DNA of 5,596 nt, taken from positions 1 through 5,596 of the forward strand of contig CABQJK010000067.1 of assembly GCA_902464495.1 (NCBI GenBank), in the 5' to 3' direction. Source of the stretch: an uncultured Collinsella sp. (lineage in GTDB: Bacteria > Actinomycetota > Coriobacteriia > Coriobacteriales > Coriobacteriaceae). The translations under genes and the position numbers were made by a program. Of this stretch, positions 1 through 5,596 are shown one piece after another; positions within the stretch are counted from its first letter, which is position 1; the number at the start of each line of letters is the position of its first letter. Below the pieces are notes generated by a model that did not search any database, was not told the origin of the DNA, and saw nothing but the letters and a program-made list of their open reading frames with translations.

Positions 1-2636
1 ACGTCAAAGTACAATGACGGCATCTGCAAGATGTACGTAAAGCTCTCGGCCAGCGCACCACCCAGCGGTACGCCCAGCGCGGCTCCGATCGCCGTAAGAA
101 TCAACGTCTCCTTGTTAACGTAATGGTGCACCTCGCCACGGTGGAAGCCCAGCACCTTGATGGTCGCCAGCTCGCGTTCGCGCTCCGAAATATTCGTATT
201 AGACAGCGTAAACACCACCACAAACGACAGGCACGCCGCCATAAAGGTCACGAGCACCACGACCGAATTGATAATCGTAAAGTTCGCCTCATAATTCTCC
301 CAATGCTCGGACGTACTCGAAATTGTGAGCCAACCGTCACTCTTAAGCTTCTTGCTAAACGCAATCTGGTCAGCCGACGAACCCTTAAGCAGCACAAAGA
401 CGCCGTTAAGGCGTGCACTTCGACCGAACGCGCGCTCATAGGTGCCCTGCGTCATGTAAAGCGTGTTGCCTAGATAGTTGAGCGAGATGTCGCTGACTTT
501 GACCTTGGCAACATTGAGCGACGAATCTTGGACGTGAGCCGTGTCACCCGGCTTGATCCCCAGCACCAGCTGAGAGCTCTTGCTCAAATACACGTCTCCG
601 TCACGCAGGGCGAGCGGTTCTTTGGACTCATCCTCCAGGCGCACGTAATCGCCCAAGTCACCCGTGCGGTCGTCGGGAATCACGATGAGCTGCACGGTCT
701 CGCTCTTGCCGCCAAACGTAAAGGTGACGTTGTCGGTCATAATCGGCAGGGTCGAGGTCACCGTCACGTTGGAATCATTGGCCGTGCTGCGCTCATCCAA
801 TGCCGCGCACGTCTGCGAAAAATCGTCGGGATTGGCGACCGCCAGCAAGTCATAGCGCGTGATATGCCCGTACTGTTTGGGCGAAAGCGCCACCGACGTG
901 TCGCGAATTCCCATACCGCAAATCACGAGCGCCGTGCAGCCGGCGATGCCAAAGATGGTCATAAAGGCGCGCTTTTTGTAGCGGAATAGGTTGCGTGCAG
1001 CGACCTTGTTCAAAAAGCCCATGCGGTGCCAGATAAAGCCGATGCGCTCGAGCAGAATGCGCGAGCCGGCGCGCGGAGCCTTGGGGCGCATGAGCGAGGC
1101 TGGGGTCTCGGCCATCTCGTGGCGGCAGGCGATAATCGTGGCGCCCACTACGCCCACGGCAAACAGCGCTACCGACACGAGTGATGACACGATGTCGTAC
1201 GAAAGTAGCATCTGGGGCAGCGAGTACATGTCGTCGAACACCGTAAACAAGAACAGCGGCAGACCCACAAATCCAATGATATTGCCGAGCACGCCACCGA
1301 TCAGACACGCCCACAGCGAGTAGTCCACATATTTGGACAGGATACGCCCGCGTGAATAGCCGAGCGCCTTGTACAGGCCAATAAGCGTGCGCTCCTCCTC
1401 GACCATGCGGGTGGCGGTGGTGAGGCTGATAAGCACGGCGACGATAAAGAAGATGGACGGGAACACCGTGGCGATGGCCTCGATCGAAGAACTATCGCTC
1501 TCGACGCTCGAGTAGCTTGCGATATTGCCGCGGTCCTGGATGTACCAGGTGCATTCGCCCAGGTCAGAGAGCTCGGCGCGGGCATCGGCAAACTGCTGGT
1601 CGGCGGCGGCGCGGCGCTGGTCCAGGTCGGCTTGCGCCTGCGCACGCTCGTCGCTACCCTCGGCCATGCGATTGATGTTGTCCTGCTCGATCCCAAAGAC
1701 CATATTCGCCTGACGCTCAGCCGCGTCCAAGCTCGCCGGTGTGTCGACCGTCAGCTCCTGGGCGCGCGCCTTCTCACGCTCCTCGCGGATCTTCTCGATA
1801 TTGCCCTTGACCTCATTGATCTTTGCCGAGTAGGCATCCGAATAGGAGTTGAGGCTCTTGGCTCCCTCGACGACCACGTGGACAGCGGAGTAGGAAGAAG
1901 ATGTCGCGGCATCCTCGCTCACGTAGAACTTGTAGTCCGCAGTCGAAGCAGCGCGAAAGGCGTTGACTGTCGAGTCGGAGCTCACATCAGTGGGATCGAG
2001 AACCTCGGCCGTGATGGTGTAGTCCCCATCGGCAAACTGGTCCTTGGCGCTTTGGTTCGACGAGCTCGCATCGTTGGCGGCAAAACTCACCGTATCGCCG
2101 ATTTTCTTGCCCGAAGCCTTCAAAAAACGTGAGGTCACTGCCACTTCGCCCGAAGTCTCGGGCAGCTCGCCGCGTACTAGCACCGGTTGGTCAATATTCT
2201 CTTTGGAGAGGCTCTGTACGACGACACGCTCGCGCGTCGTACCCACGGCGGTATAGGCGGTCTCGGTATAGATGCCCTCGGCCGTCTCGACGCCATCGAC
2301 CTCTTGGATCGCAGCAAGATCGTCATCGGTCAGACCATAGGTCGACTGCACGTTGATGTCATAAACATTCTGCTGGTCAAAGTAAGCGTCAACCGAATCG
2401 CACAAGTCCTCGCACCCCGCTTTGAGGCCGCACATCACGCTCACACCGAGCGCGGTGATGACCACGATGGACAAGAAGCGCTTAAGGCTGCCGCGAATCG
2501 TGCGGTAGATGCCACGGCGAAAAACCGTCGGCACCATATCGTTTGAGCTTTGGGCGGTACGGTAGGTCGTAAAATCCTGCTCGCGCTCCGTGTTCTGCGC
2601 GTCGCGGCGTTGACTGTTTTGGCGGTCCTGATTCAT
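1..2636 (-). CDS. FtsX-type ABC exporter permease with extracellular coiled coil (3' end beyond window)
   Basis: Membrane subunit of an ABC exporter, working with the ATPase encoded just upstream. It reads without interruption from the ATG at 2636 to the left edge (878 codons), so the C-terminus is missing. After a hydrophilic N-terminus (1-50) I see TM1 at about 53-71, an extracellular domain (about 72-383) ending in a predicted coiled coil (about 259-358, rich in E, K, R, A and Q), and TM2-TM4 at about 387-406, 441-467 and 482-503. A second core follows: TM5 (about 557-576), extracellular domain (577-786), TM6 (787-811) and TM7 (844-862); TM8 should lie off the edge. Both cores carry the FtsX-type cytoplasmic motif after the pre-loop helix: EEERTLIGLYKALGY (413-427) and ERERELATIKVLGF (818-831). 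Members of this family export peptides or lipids, or act as mechanotransmitters; the substrate cannot be told here. The start lies 5 nt after the ATPase stop with only a weak Shine-Dalgarno, which suggests translational coupling. Confidence 0.93.
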   Translation of the reverse strand, partial: MNQDRQNSQRRDAQNTEREQDFTTYRTAQSSNDMVPTVFRRGIYRTIRGSLKRFLSIVVITALGVSVMCGLKAGCEDLCDSVDAYFDQQNVYDINVQSTYGLTDDDLAAIQEVDGVETAEGIYTETAYTAVGTTRERVVVQSLSKENIDQPVLVRGELPETSGEVAVTSRFLKASGKKIGDTVSFAANDASSSNQSAKDQFADGDYTITAEVLDPTDVSSDSTVNAFRAASTADYKFYVSEDAATSSSYSAVHVVVEGAKSLNSYSDAYSAKINEVKGNIEKIREEREKARAQELTVDTPASLDAAERQANMVFGIEQDNINRMAEGSDERAQAQADLDQRRAAADQQFADARAELSDLGECTWYIQDRGNIASYSSVESDSSSIEAIATVFPSIFFIVAVLISLTTATRMVEEERTLIGLYKALGYSRGRILSKYVDYSLWACLIGGVLGNIIGFVGLPLFLFTVFDDMYSLPQMLLSYDIVSSLVSVALFAVGVVGATIIACRHEMAETPASLMRPKAPRAGSRILLERIGFIWHRMGFLNKVAARNLFRYKKRAFMTIFGIAGCTALVICGMGIRDTSVALSPKQYGHITRYDLLAVANPDDFSQTCAALDERSTANDSNVTVTSTLPIMTDNVTFTFGGKSETVQLIVIPDDRTGDLGDYVRLEDESKEPLALRDGDVYLSKSSQLVLGIKPGDTAHVQDSSLNVAKVKVSDISLNYLGNTLYMTQGTYERAFGRSARLNGVFVLLKGSSADQIAFSKKLKSDGWLTISSTSEHWENYEANFTIINSVVVLVTFMAACLSFVVVFTLSNTNISERERELATIKVLGFHRGEVHHYVNKETLILTAIGAALGVPLGGALAESFTYILQMPSLYFD

Positions 2637-2641
2637 GGGCG

Positions 2642-3343
2642 CTACCACTCGATCGTCTCGATAGGCACAGGATTTTGCTGGACCGTCTCGCTCTCCACGC
2701 GGCCGCTCTTAAAGCGGATCAGGCGATCGGCCATGGGCGCCAGCGCAGAGTTGTGGGTGATGATGATGACCGTAATGCCTTGCTTGCGGCAAGTGTCCTG
2801 TAGCAGCTGCAAGATCTGCTTGCCGGTTTTGTAGTCGAGTGCACCCGTAGGCTCGTCGCACAAAAGCAGCTTGGGGTTCTTAGCCAGCGCGCGGGCGATG
2901 GATACGCGCTGCTGCTCGCCGCCCGAAAGCTGCGCCGGAAAGTTAGCGAGGCGGTCGCCCAGGCCAACCTGGCGAAGCGTTTGCTCGGCATCGAGCGAAT
3001 CGGGGCAGATCTGCGCCGCGAGTTCGACGTTCTCAAGCGCCGTCAGGTTAGGGACCAGATTGTAGAACTGAAAGACAAAGCCGACGTCAGCGCGACGGTA
3101 TTCCACAAGCTGAGCCTCGTTGGCAGAGCTCACGTCACGCCCGTCCACCGTCACGGTGCCAGAAGTTGCCGTGTCCATGCCGCCCAGAATGTTGAGGGCC
3201 GTGGTCTTGCCGGCGCCCGAAGCACCCAGAATGATGGCGAGCTCGCCGCGCTCGACCGTAAAGCTCGCGCCGTCGAGCGCGTGGATGCGGGCGTCGCCCT
3301 CGCCGTATGCCTTGATGACGTCTTTGAATTCGATATAGGCCAT
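2642..3343 (-). CDS. ABC exporter ATP-binding protein, MacB/LolD type
   Basis: Cytoplasmic ATPase (233 aa, the usual full length for stand-alone MacB/LolD/FtsE-type subunits) that powers the FtsX-type permease encoded next on the same strand. All nucleotide-binding motifs are intact: Walker A GASGAGKT (40-47), Q-loop Q92 in FVFQFYNLVPNLTALENV (89-106), ABC signature LSGGEQQR (139-146), Walker B LLLCDEP (159-165) with catalytic E164, D-loop GALD (167-170) and switch His H197 in ITHN. The Q-loop context (QFYNLVPNLTALENVELA) is typical of the lipoprotein/antimicrobial-peptide exporter branch and unlike sugar or amino-acid importers. The ATG at 3343 is supported by a GGGAA Shine-Dalgarno 7 nt upstream and by alignment of the N-terminus (IEFKDVIKAYGEG) with the family start. 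No solute-binding protein or two-component system is visible beside it, so its inducer and cargo are unknown. Confidence 0.96.
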   Translation of the reverse strand: MAYIEFKDVIKAYGEGDARIHALDGASFTVERGELAIILGASGAGKTTALNILGGMDTATSGTVTVDGRDVSSANEAQLVEYRRADVGFVFQFYNLVPNLTALENVELAAQICPDSLDAEQTLRQVGLGDRLANFPAQLSGGEQQRVSIARALAKNPKLLLCDEPTGALDYKTGKQILQLLQDTCRKQGITVIIITHNSALAPMADRLIRFKSGRVESETVQQNPVPIETIEW

Positions 3344-3350
3344 CGATTAA

Positions 3351-3355
3351 TTCCC
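3351..3355 (-). promoter_or_regulatory. Ribosome binding site of the ABC ATPase gene
   Basis: The minus strand reads GGGAA here, 7 nt before the ATG at 3343-3341. This fixes the start of the ATPase gene. It is the only clear Shine-Dalgarno of the two-gene operon. Confidence 0.6.
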
Positions 3356-3358
3356 ATC

Positions 3359-3400
3359 TGGTCGGATAACTCTTTAGTATTACCCATTTCGCACCGACCA
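3359..3400 (-). repeat. 7-bp inverted repeat in the ABC operon leader
   Basis: The arms TGGTCGG (3359-3365) and CCGACCA (3394-3400) are perfect complements separated by 28 bp. Read on the minus strand, the second arm ends just before the Shine-Dalgarno of the ATPase gene. In RNA the pair could form a long-loop stem close to the ribosome binding site; in DNA it could be two half-sites for a regulator. With only 7 bp it may also be chance. The loop contains TAATACT on the minus strand, a poor -10 match. Confidence 0.35.
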
Positions 3401-3427
3401 AAAAGGGACAGGTTTATTTTGGCATGT

Positions 3428-3433
3428 TTTATA
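3428..3433 (-). promoter_or_regulatory. Possible -10 element of the ABC operon promoter
   Basis: The minus strand reads TATAAA, five of six matches to the sigma70-type -10, within an AT-rich patch about 85 bp upstream of the ATPase start codon. No convincing -35 hexamer stands 16-18 bp upstream (17 bp up the minus strand reads CATCTA), so this would need an activator, or the true promoter lies elsewhere between 3344 and 3540. Confidence 0.25.
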
Positions 3434-3544
3434 TGGGGAAACGGCAGCTATAGATGAGGCGCCGGGGAGGCCGAGAAATCATCGACGGGGTCAGGCCGAC
3501 CGCCAAACACAACGCACGCATCTCAATCTGTCAGCCAAATAATT

Positions 3545-3558
3545 CGAACAGCTGTTCG
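3545..3558. promoter_or_regulatory. Putative LexA (SOS) operator
   Basis: CGAACAGCTGTTCG is a perfect 14-bp palindrome. It matches the Gram-positive SOS box core GAAC-N4-GTTC. With one more base on the left it fits the actinobacterial form TCGAAC-N4-GTTCGA at 11 of 12 fixed positions (the last base is T rather than A). It lies 57 bp before the start codon of the GyrI-like gene and directly upstream of its extended -10, overlapping where the -35 would sit. That is a classic repressor position. No lexA gene is in the window, so the binding protein is inferred; another dimeric repressor could use the same palindrome. Confidence 0.6.
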
Positions 3559-3564
3559 TTTCTA

Positions 3565-3573
3565 TGATATGAT
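3565..3573 (+). promoter_or_regulatory. Extended -10 promoter of the GyrI-like gene
   Basis: TGATATGAT contains TATGAT (five of six to consensus) preceded by TGN, the extended -10 form. A second TATGAT overlaps it at 3563-3568. The predicted transcription start is near 3580, giving a leader of about 35 nt. A -35 at the 17-bp distance would fall on 3545-3550, inside the palindrome, and is a poor match (CGAACA). This fits a promoter that relies on its extended -10 and is blocked when the operator is occupied. Confidence 0.5.
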
Positions 3574-3601
3574 TCAACTATCTAAGCAGGCCAATACGCA
3601 G

Positions 3602-3609
3602 AAAGGCGG
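3602..3609 (+). promoter_or_regulatory. Ribosome binding site of the GyrI-like gene
   Basis: AAAGGCGG lies upstream of the ATG at 3615; its AAAGG core ends 8 nt before the start codon. It is a normal Shine-Dalgarno and supports this start. Confidence 0.6.
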
Positions 3610-3614
3610 CCAAC

Positions 3615-4253
3615 ATGGCGTTCGACTTTAAGAAGGAATGCAAGGAGCTCTACAAACCTGCAAGCAAGCCGAGTATCGTAACAGTCCCGCCTATGAGCTA
3701 CGTTGCCGTTCGCGGAAAGGGCGACCCAAATACCGAAGGTGGCGAGTATCAAAACGCCCTGCCGCTACTTTACGGCATCGCCTATACCGTCAAGATGTCG
3801 AAGAAAGGCTCAAGGAGTATCGAGGGCTATTTCGACTTTGTGGTACCGCCGCTCGAGGGTTTCTGGTGGCAAGAGTCCCCGAGCGGCGACATCGATTATG
3901 TACACAAGGACAATTTCAACTTTATCTCGTGCATCCGCCTGCCTGATTTCGTCACCCGAGATGACTTTGACTGGGCAGTCGCGGAAGCCACGACCAAAAA
4001 GAAACTGGACTTTTCCGCCGTCGAACTGCTTAAAGTTGACGAGGGTCTCTGCGTTCAATGCATGCACGCCGGGCCCTACGACAACGAACCGGCGACCGTA
4101 GACGCTATGCATGAATACACGACCGAGCTGGGCTATGTTCCCGACTTCTCAGACACCCGTTTACATCACGAAATCTATCTCTCCGATCCACGCAAATGCG
4201 CACCGGAGAAACTTAAGACCGTGGTTCGTCATCCTATCAAGCGCGCTGAATAG
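3615..4253 (+). CDS. GyrI-like small-molecule-binding domain protein (COG4832 type)
   Basis: Cytoplasmic 212-aa protein made of one complete GyrI-like fold with no DNA-binding domain, the usual layout for the stand-alone COG4832 group. Typical stretches are visible: FKKECKELYKP (5-15), MSYVAVRGKGDPN (27-39), VVPPLEGFWW (76-85), MHAGPYDNEPATV (150-162) and HHEIYLSDPRKCAPEKLKTV (184-203). E186 in HEIYL aligns with the acidic residue typical of GyrI/BmrR-type ligand pockets, and W84/W85 give an aromatic wall. Some stand-alone GyrI-like proteins are known to hydrolyse cyclopropanoid DNA-alkylating toxins of the CC-1065/yatakemycin type; others simply bind drugs. Which applies here cannot be read from sequence. 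The ATG at 3615 has a good Shine-Dalgarno. The gene has its own promoter with a LexA-like palindrome, and is divergent from the ABC operon. No signal peptide or membrane segment is present. Confidence 0.9.
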   Translation: MAFDFKKECKELYKPASKPSIVTVPPMSYVAVRGKGDPNTEGGEYQNALPLLYGIAYTVKMSKKGSRSIEGYFDFVVPPLEGFWWQESPSGDIDYVHKDNFNFISCIRLPDFVTRDDFDWAVAEATTKKKLDFSAVELLKVDEGLCVQCMHAGPYDNEPATVDAMHEYTTELGYVPDFSDTRLHHEIYLSDPRKCAPEKLKTVVRHPIKRAE

Positions 4254-4280
4254 CGTGGGGCGTCATTTCACGCGCTAGGT
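4240..4280 (+). terminator. Weak hairpin after the GyrI-like gene
   Basis: AGCGCG (4240-4245, inside the last codons) can pair with CGCGCT (4271-4276), followed by AGGTTTT. A competing inner pairing is GCGTG (4253-4257) with CACGC (4269-4273). The T-run is short, so termination here is doubtful; the hairpin at 4367-4402 is another candidate. Confidence 0.2.
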
Positions 4281-4326
4281 TTTAAGCCAGCCAACCAGCC
4301 GCCTCCTAGGCCGTCCGGTAATTATC

Positions 4327-4353
4327 TTGACGCGGCCCGTCGCATCTTATAAG
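4327..4353 (+). promoter_or_regulatory. Possible promoter of the CLC-F gene
   Basis: TTGACG (4327-4332, five of six to the -35) is followed after 15 bp by TATAAG (4348-4353). The spacer is shorter than the preferred 16-18 bp, so activity may be modest. Transcription would start near 4360, just ahead of the hairpin at 4367-4402, giving a leader of about 79 nt. The AT-rich -10 stands out from its GC-rich surroundings. Confidence 0.4.
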
Positions 4354-4366
4354 TTTGTTTTGCTAA

Positions 4367-4410
4367 AGCTGGAAAGCCTCTCAACGATGCGCAACTCCAG
4401 CTCTTTTTCT
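4367..4410 (+). terminator. Terminator-like hairpin in the CLC-F leader
   Basis: AGCTGGA (4367-4373) pairs perfectly with TCCAGCT (4396-4402), and CTTTTTCT follows at once. The stem is 7 bp with a 22-nt loop, longer than in a strong intrinsic terminator. It lies only 29 bp before the CLC start codon and downstream of the likely CLC promoter. It could end transcripts from the GyrI-like gene or act as an attenuator for the CLC gene. I see no fluoride (crcB) riboswitch core in front of it. Confidence 0.35.
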
Positions 4411-4425
4411 ATCAAGAGAGCAAGT

Positions 4426-4451
4426 GTCGGAAAGCAAAATGTCAGAAAGCA
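4426..4451 (+). repeat. 15-bp-period direct repeat across the CLC-F start codon
   Basis: GTCGGAAAGCA (4426-4436) recurs as GTCAGAAAGCA (4441-4451), 10 of 11 identical. The period of 15 bp keeps the reading frame. As a result an in-frame GTG at 4424 begins (M)SESK and the ATG at 4439 begins MSESS, giving two possible starts with the same first residues. It looks like a small tandem duplication. Confidence 0.5.
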
Positions 4452-5596
4452 GCGCTTCGAGCAGAATCAAACGCCTGGTCAACACCTATAGCGGTCTCGT
4501 GCTCATGGGCGCCGTCGGAATCCCTATCGGCGTTATCGTTGGCGCCATCTGTGCCCTTTTTGGTCGTGTGCTCCTGGCAATTGGCGCCTTCCGTGACGAG
4601 CACATCGTACTGCTCCTTCCCTTCCTCGCCCTCATGGGCTTGGCCATCGTATTTGCCTACCGCACCTGGGGCAAAGGCACCGATCGGGGCATGAGCTTAG
4701 TATTCGACGTAGGCCACGGACGCGAGGACGCCATCTCCCCGCGTCTCGTGCCGCTCATTATGCTGAGCACGTGGGGGACGCATCTCTTTGGCGGTAGTGC
4801 GGGACGCGAGGGCGTAGCGGTGCAGATCGGTGCCACCGTCTCACATTGGATCGGTCGACGCCTACCTTTCCGCGACCCCGGCAACACGTTTTTGCTCATT
4901 GGTATGGCCGCTGGCTTTGCCGGACTCTTTCGAACGCCGCTCGCCGCTACAGTCTTTGCTGTCGAGGTGCTGGTCGCCGGACGCATGGAATGCCGCGCGC
5001 TGTTTCCCGCGCTTACGGCTTCACTTGCCGCAAGCATGACCTCGGGCGCCCTGGGGCTCGAGAAGTTCGAGGTCGCCGTTACCGCCTCGTATGCGCTCGA
5101 CCTCCCCGGTCTTGGACGGCTGGCGCTGTTGGGCATCGCGTTCGGTATGGTCGGTGGAGCTTTTGCCTGGTGCCTTGCCCATGCCAAGACCCTTGCAGCG
5201 CGGCTGCTCCCCAGCCCTTACAAACGCGTTGCCGTTATGGGCCTTGCGCTGTCGGCGATTCTGTTCGTGCTGTGGCAGGGGCGATACTGCGGCCTTGGCA
5301 CCAACCTGATATCGGCGGCACTGGGTGACAACGGCGAGGCGTCGATCATGCCTTGGGACTGGGCGCTCAAATTCGTACTCACCATCGCCACGCTTGCCGC
5401 AGGATATCAGGGTGGCGAGGTGACGCCGCTGTTCTCCATCGGAGCCAGCCTGGGTGTCGTACTCGCCGGGATTCTCGGCATGCCCGTCGAGCTCTGCGCC
5501 GCGCTGGGCTACGCCGCCGTTTTTGGCAGCGCCACCAATACGCTGCTCGCGCCGATCCTCATTGGCTGCGAGGTCTTCGGTTTCGGTAATCTGCCG
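4439..5596 (+). CDS. CLC-F type fluoride/proton antiporter (3' end beyond window)
   Basis: Inner-membrane CLC-family transporter, open at the right edge (386 codons visible, probably about 40-60 missing). The CLC core motifs are present: GSAGREGVAVQIG (119-131) with external gating glutamate E124, and YQGGEVTPLFSIGASLG (323-339), the equivalent of the GGxFxP segment. Two features point to the fluoride-specific CLC-F branch. In G84-M85 (GMSLVFD), Met replaces the anion-coordinating Ser of chloride CLCs (GSGIP). The Glu-Val-Thr of GGEVTP (E327, V328, T329) is the CLC-F form. A late ATNT segment (365-368) also fits. CLC-F proteins expel cytoplasmic fluoride in exchange for protons. I chose the ATG at 4439, with a weak GGAAAG upstream; an in-frame GTG at 4424 is possible. 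Chloride transport is less likely but not excluded by sequence alone. Confidence 0.88.
   Translation, partial: MSESSASSRIKRLVNTYSGLVLMGAVGIPIGVIVGAICALFGRVLLAIGAFRDEHIVLLLPFLALMGLAIVFAYRTWGKGTDRGMSLVFDVGHGREDAISPRLVPLIMLSTWGTHLFGGSAGREGVAVQIGATVSHWIGRRLPFRDPGNTFLLIGMAAGFAGLFRTPLAATVFAVEVLVAGRMECRALFPALTASLAASMTSGALGLEKFEVAVTASYALDLPGLGRLALLGIAFGMVGGAFAWCLAHAKTLAARLLPSPYKRVAVMGLALSAILFVLWQGRYCGLGTNLISAALGDNGEASIMPWDWALKFVLTIATLAAGYQGGEVTPLFSIGASLGVVLAGILGMPVELCAALGYAAVFGSATNTLLAPILIGCEVFGFGNLP

Noticed and set aside
850..1696. Minus-strand frames at 850-1314 and 1301-1696 as separate genes
   Set aside because: They are shifted-frame readings of the same strand as the permease. The permease frame is continuous through both and encodes TM2-TM5.
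123..2546. Several plus-strand open frames opposite the permease (for example 123-473, 528-989, 1632-2132, 2187-2546)
   Set aside because: They lie antisense to an 878-codon uninterrupted frame with clear transmembrane and FtsX motifs; their translations are rich in R and H, show no family resemblance and lack ribosome binding sites.
3413..3454. Rightward promoter from TTGGCA (3419-3424) and TATAGA (3449-3454)
   Set aside because: The 24-bp spacer is far too long for a sigma70-type promoter.
2981..3457. Plus-strand 158-codon frame over the ATPase gene and intergenic region
   Set aside because: It is antisense to an ATPase with every motif intact and would run through the ABC operon leader; no recognisable domain.
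4381..4410. Fluoride (crcB) riboswitch in the CLC leader
   Set aside because: GATG followed by ACTCC at 4386-4398 recalls the 3' part of the motif, but the spacing is wrong and the conserved 5' half is not found upstream.
4657..5187. Minus-strand 176-codon frame opposite the CLC gene
   Set aside because: Low-complexity S/P/A/R-rich translation antisense to a well-supported CLC protein.

Overview
The window is moderately GC-rich, and all four genes favour G/C-ending codons. The protein families and gene style fit a gut actinobacterium of the Coriobacteriia (Collinsella-like). That is my inference from overall character; no marker gene is present to prove it.

Layout. From the left edge to 3343 the minus strand carries a two-gene ABC exporter operon: a MacB/LolD-type ATPase (3343-2642), then, 5 nt after its stop, a very large FtsX-type permease (2636 to beyond the left edge, 878 codons visible). 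A 271-bp divergent intergenic region (3344-3614) follows. It holds a 7-bp inverted repeat in the leader of the ABC operon. Next to the rightward gene it holds a perfect 14-bp palindrome that looks like a Gram-positive/actinobacterial LexA (SOS) box beside an extended -10 promoter. On the plus strand come a GyrI-like small-molecule-binding protein (3615-4253) and, after a 185-bp gap with a possible promoter and a terminator-like hairpin, a CLC-family transporter (4439 to beyond the right edge, 386 codons). The CLC protein has the residue signature of the fluoride-specific CLC-F antiporters, not of chloride CLCs.

How the genes may work together. All three loci look protective: an exporter of the type used against peptides and lipids, a GyrI-like protein of a family with members that hydrolyse DNA-alkylating cyclopropanoid toxins, and a fluoride exporter. 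The ATPase and permease surely form one complex. A link between the other two genes and the exporter is only adjacency. The most interesting point is the apparent SOS operator in front of the GyrI-like gene, which would tie a genotoxin-detoxification family to the DNA-damage response. I see no tRNA, rRNA, CRISPR array, insertion sequence or recognisable riboswitch in the window.
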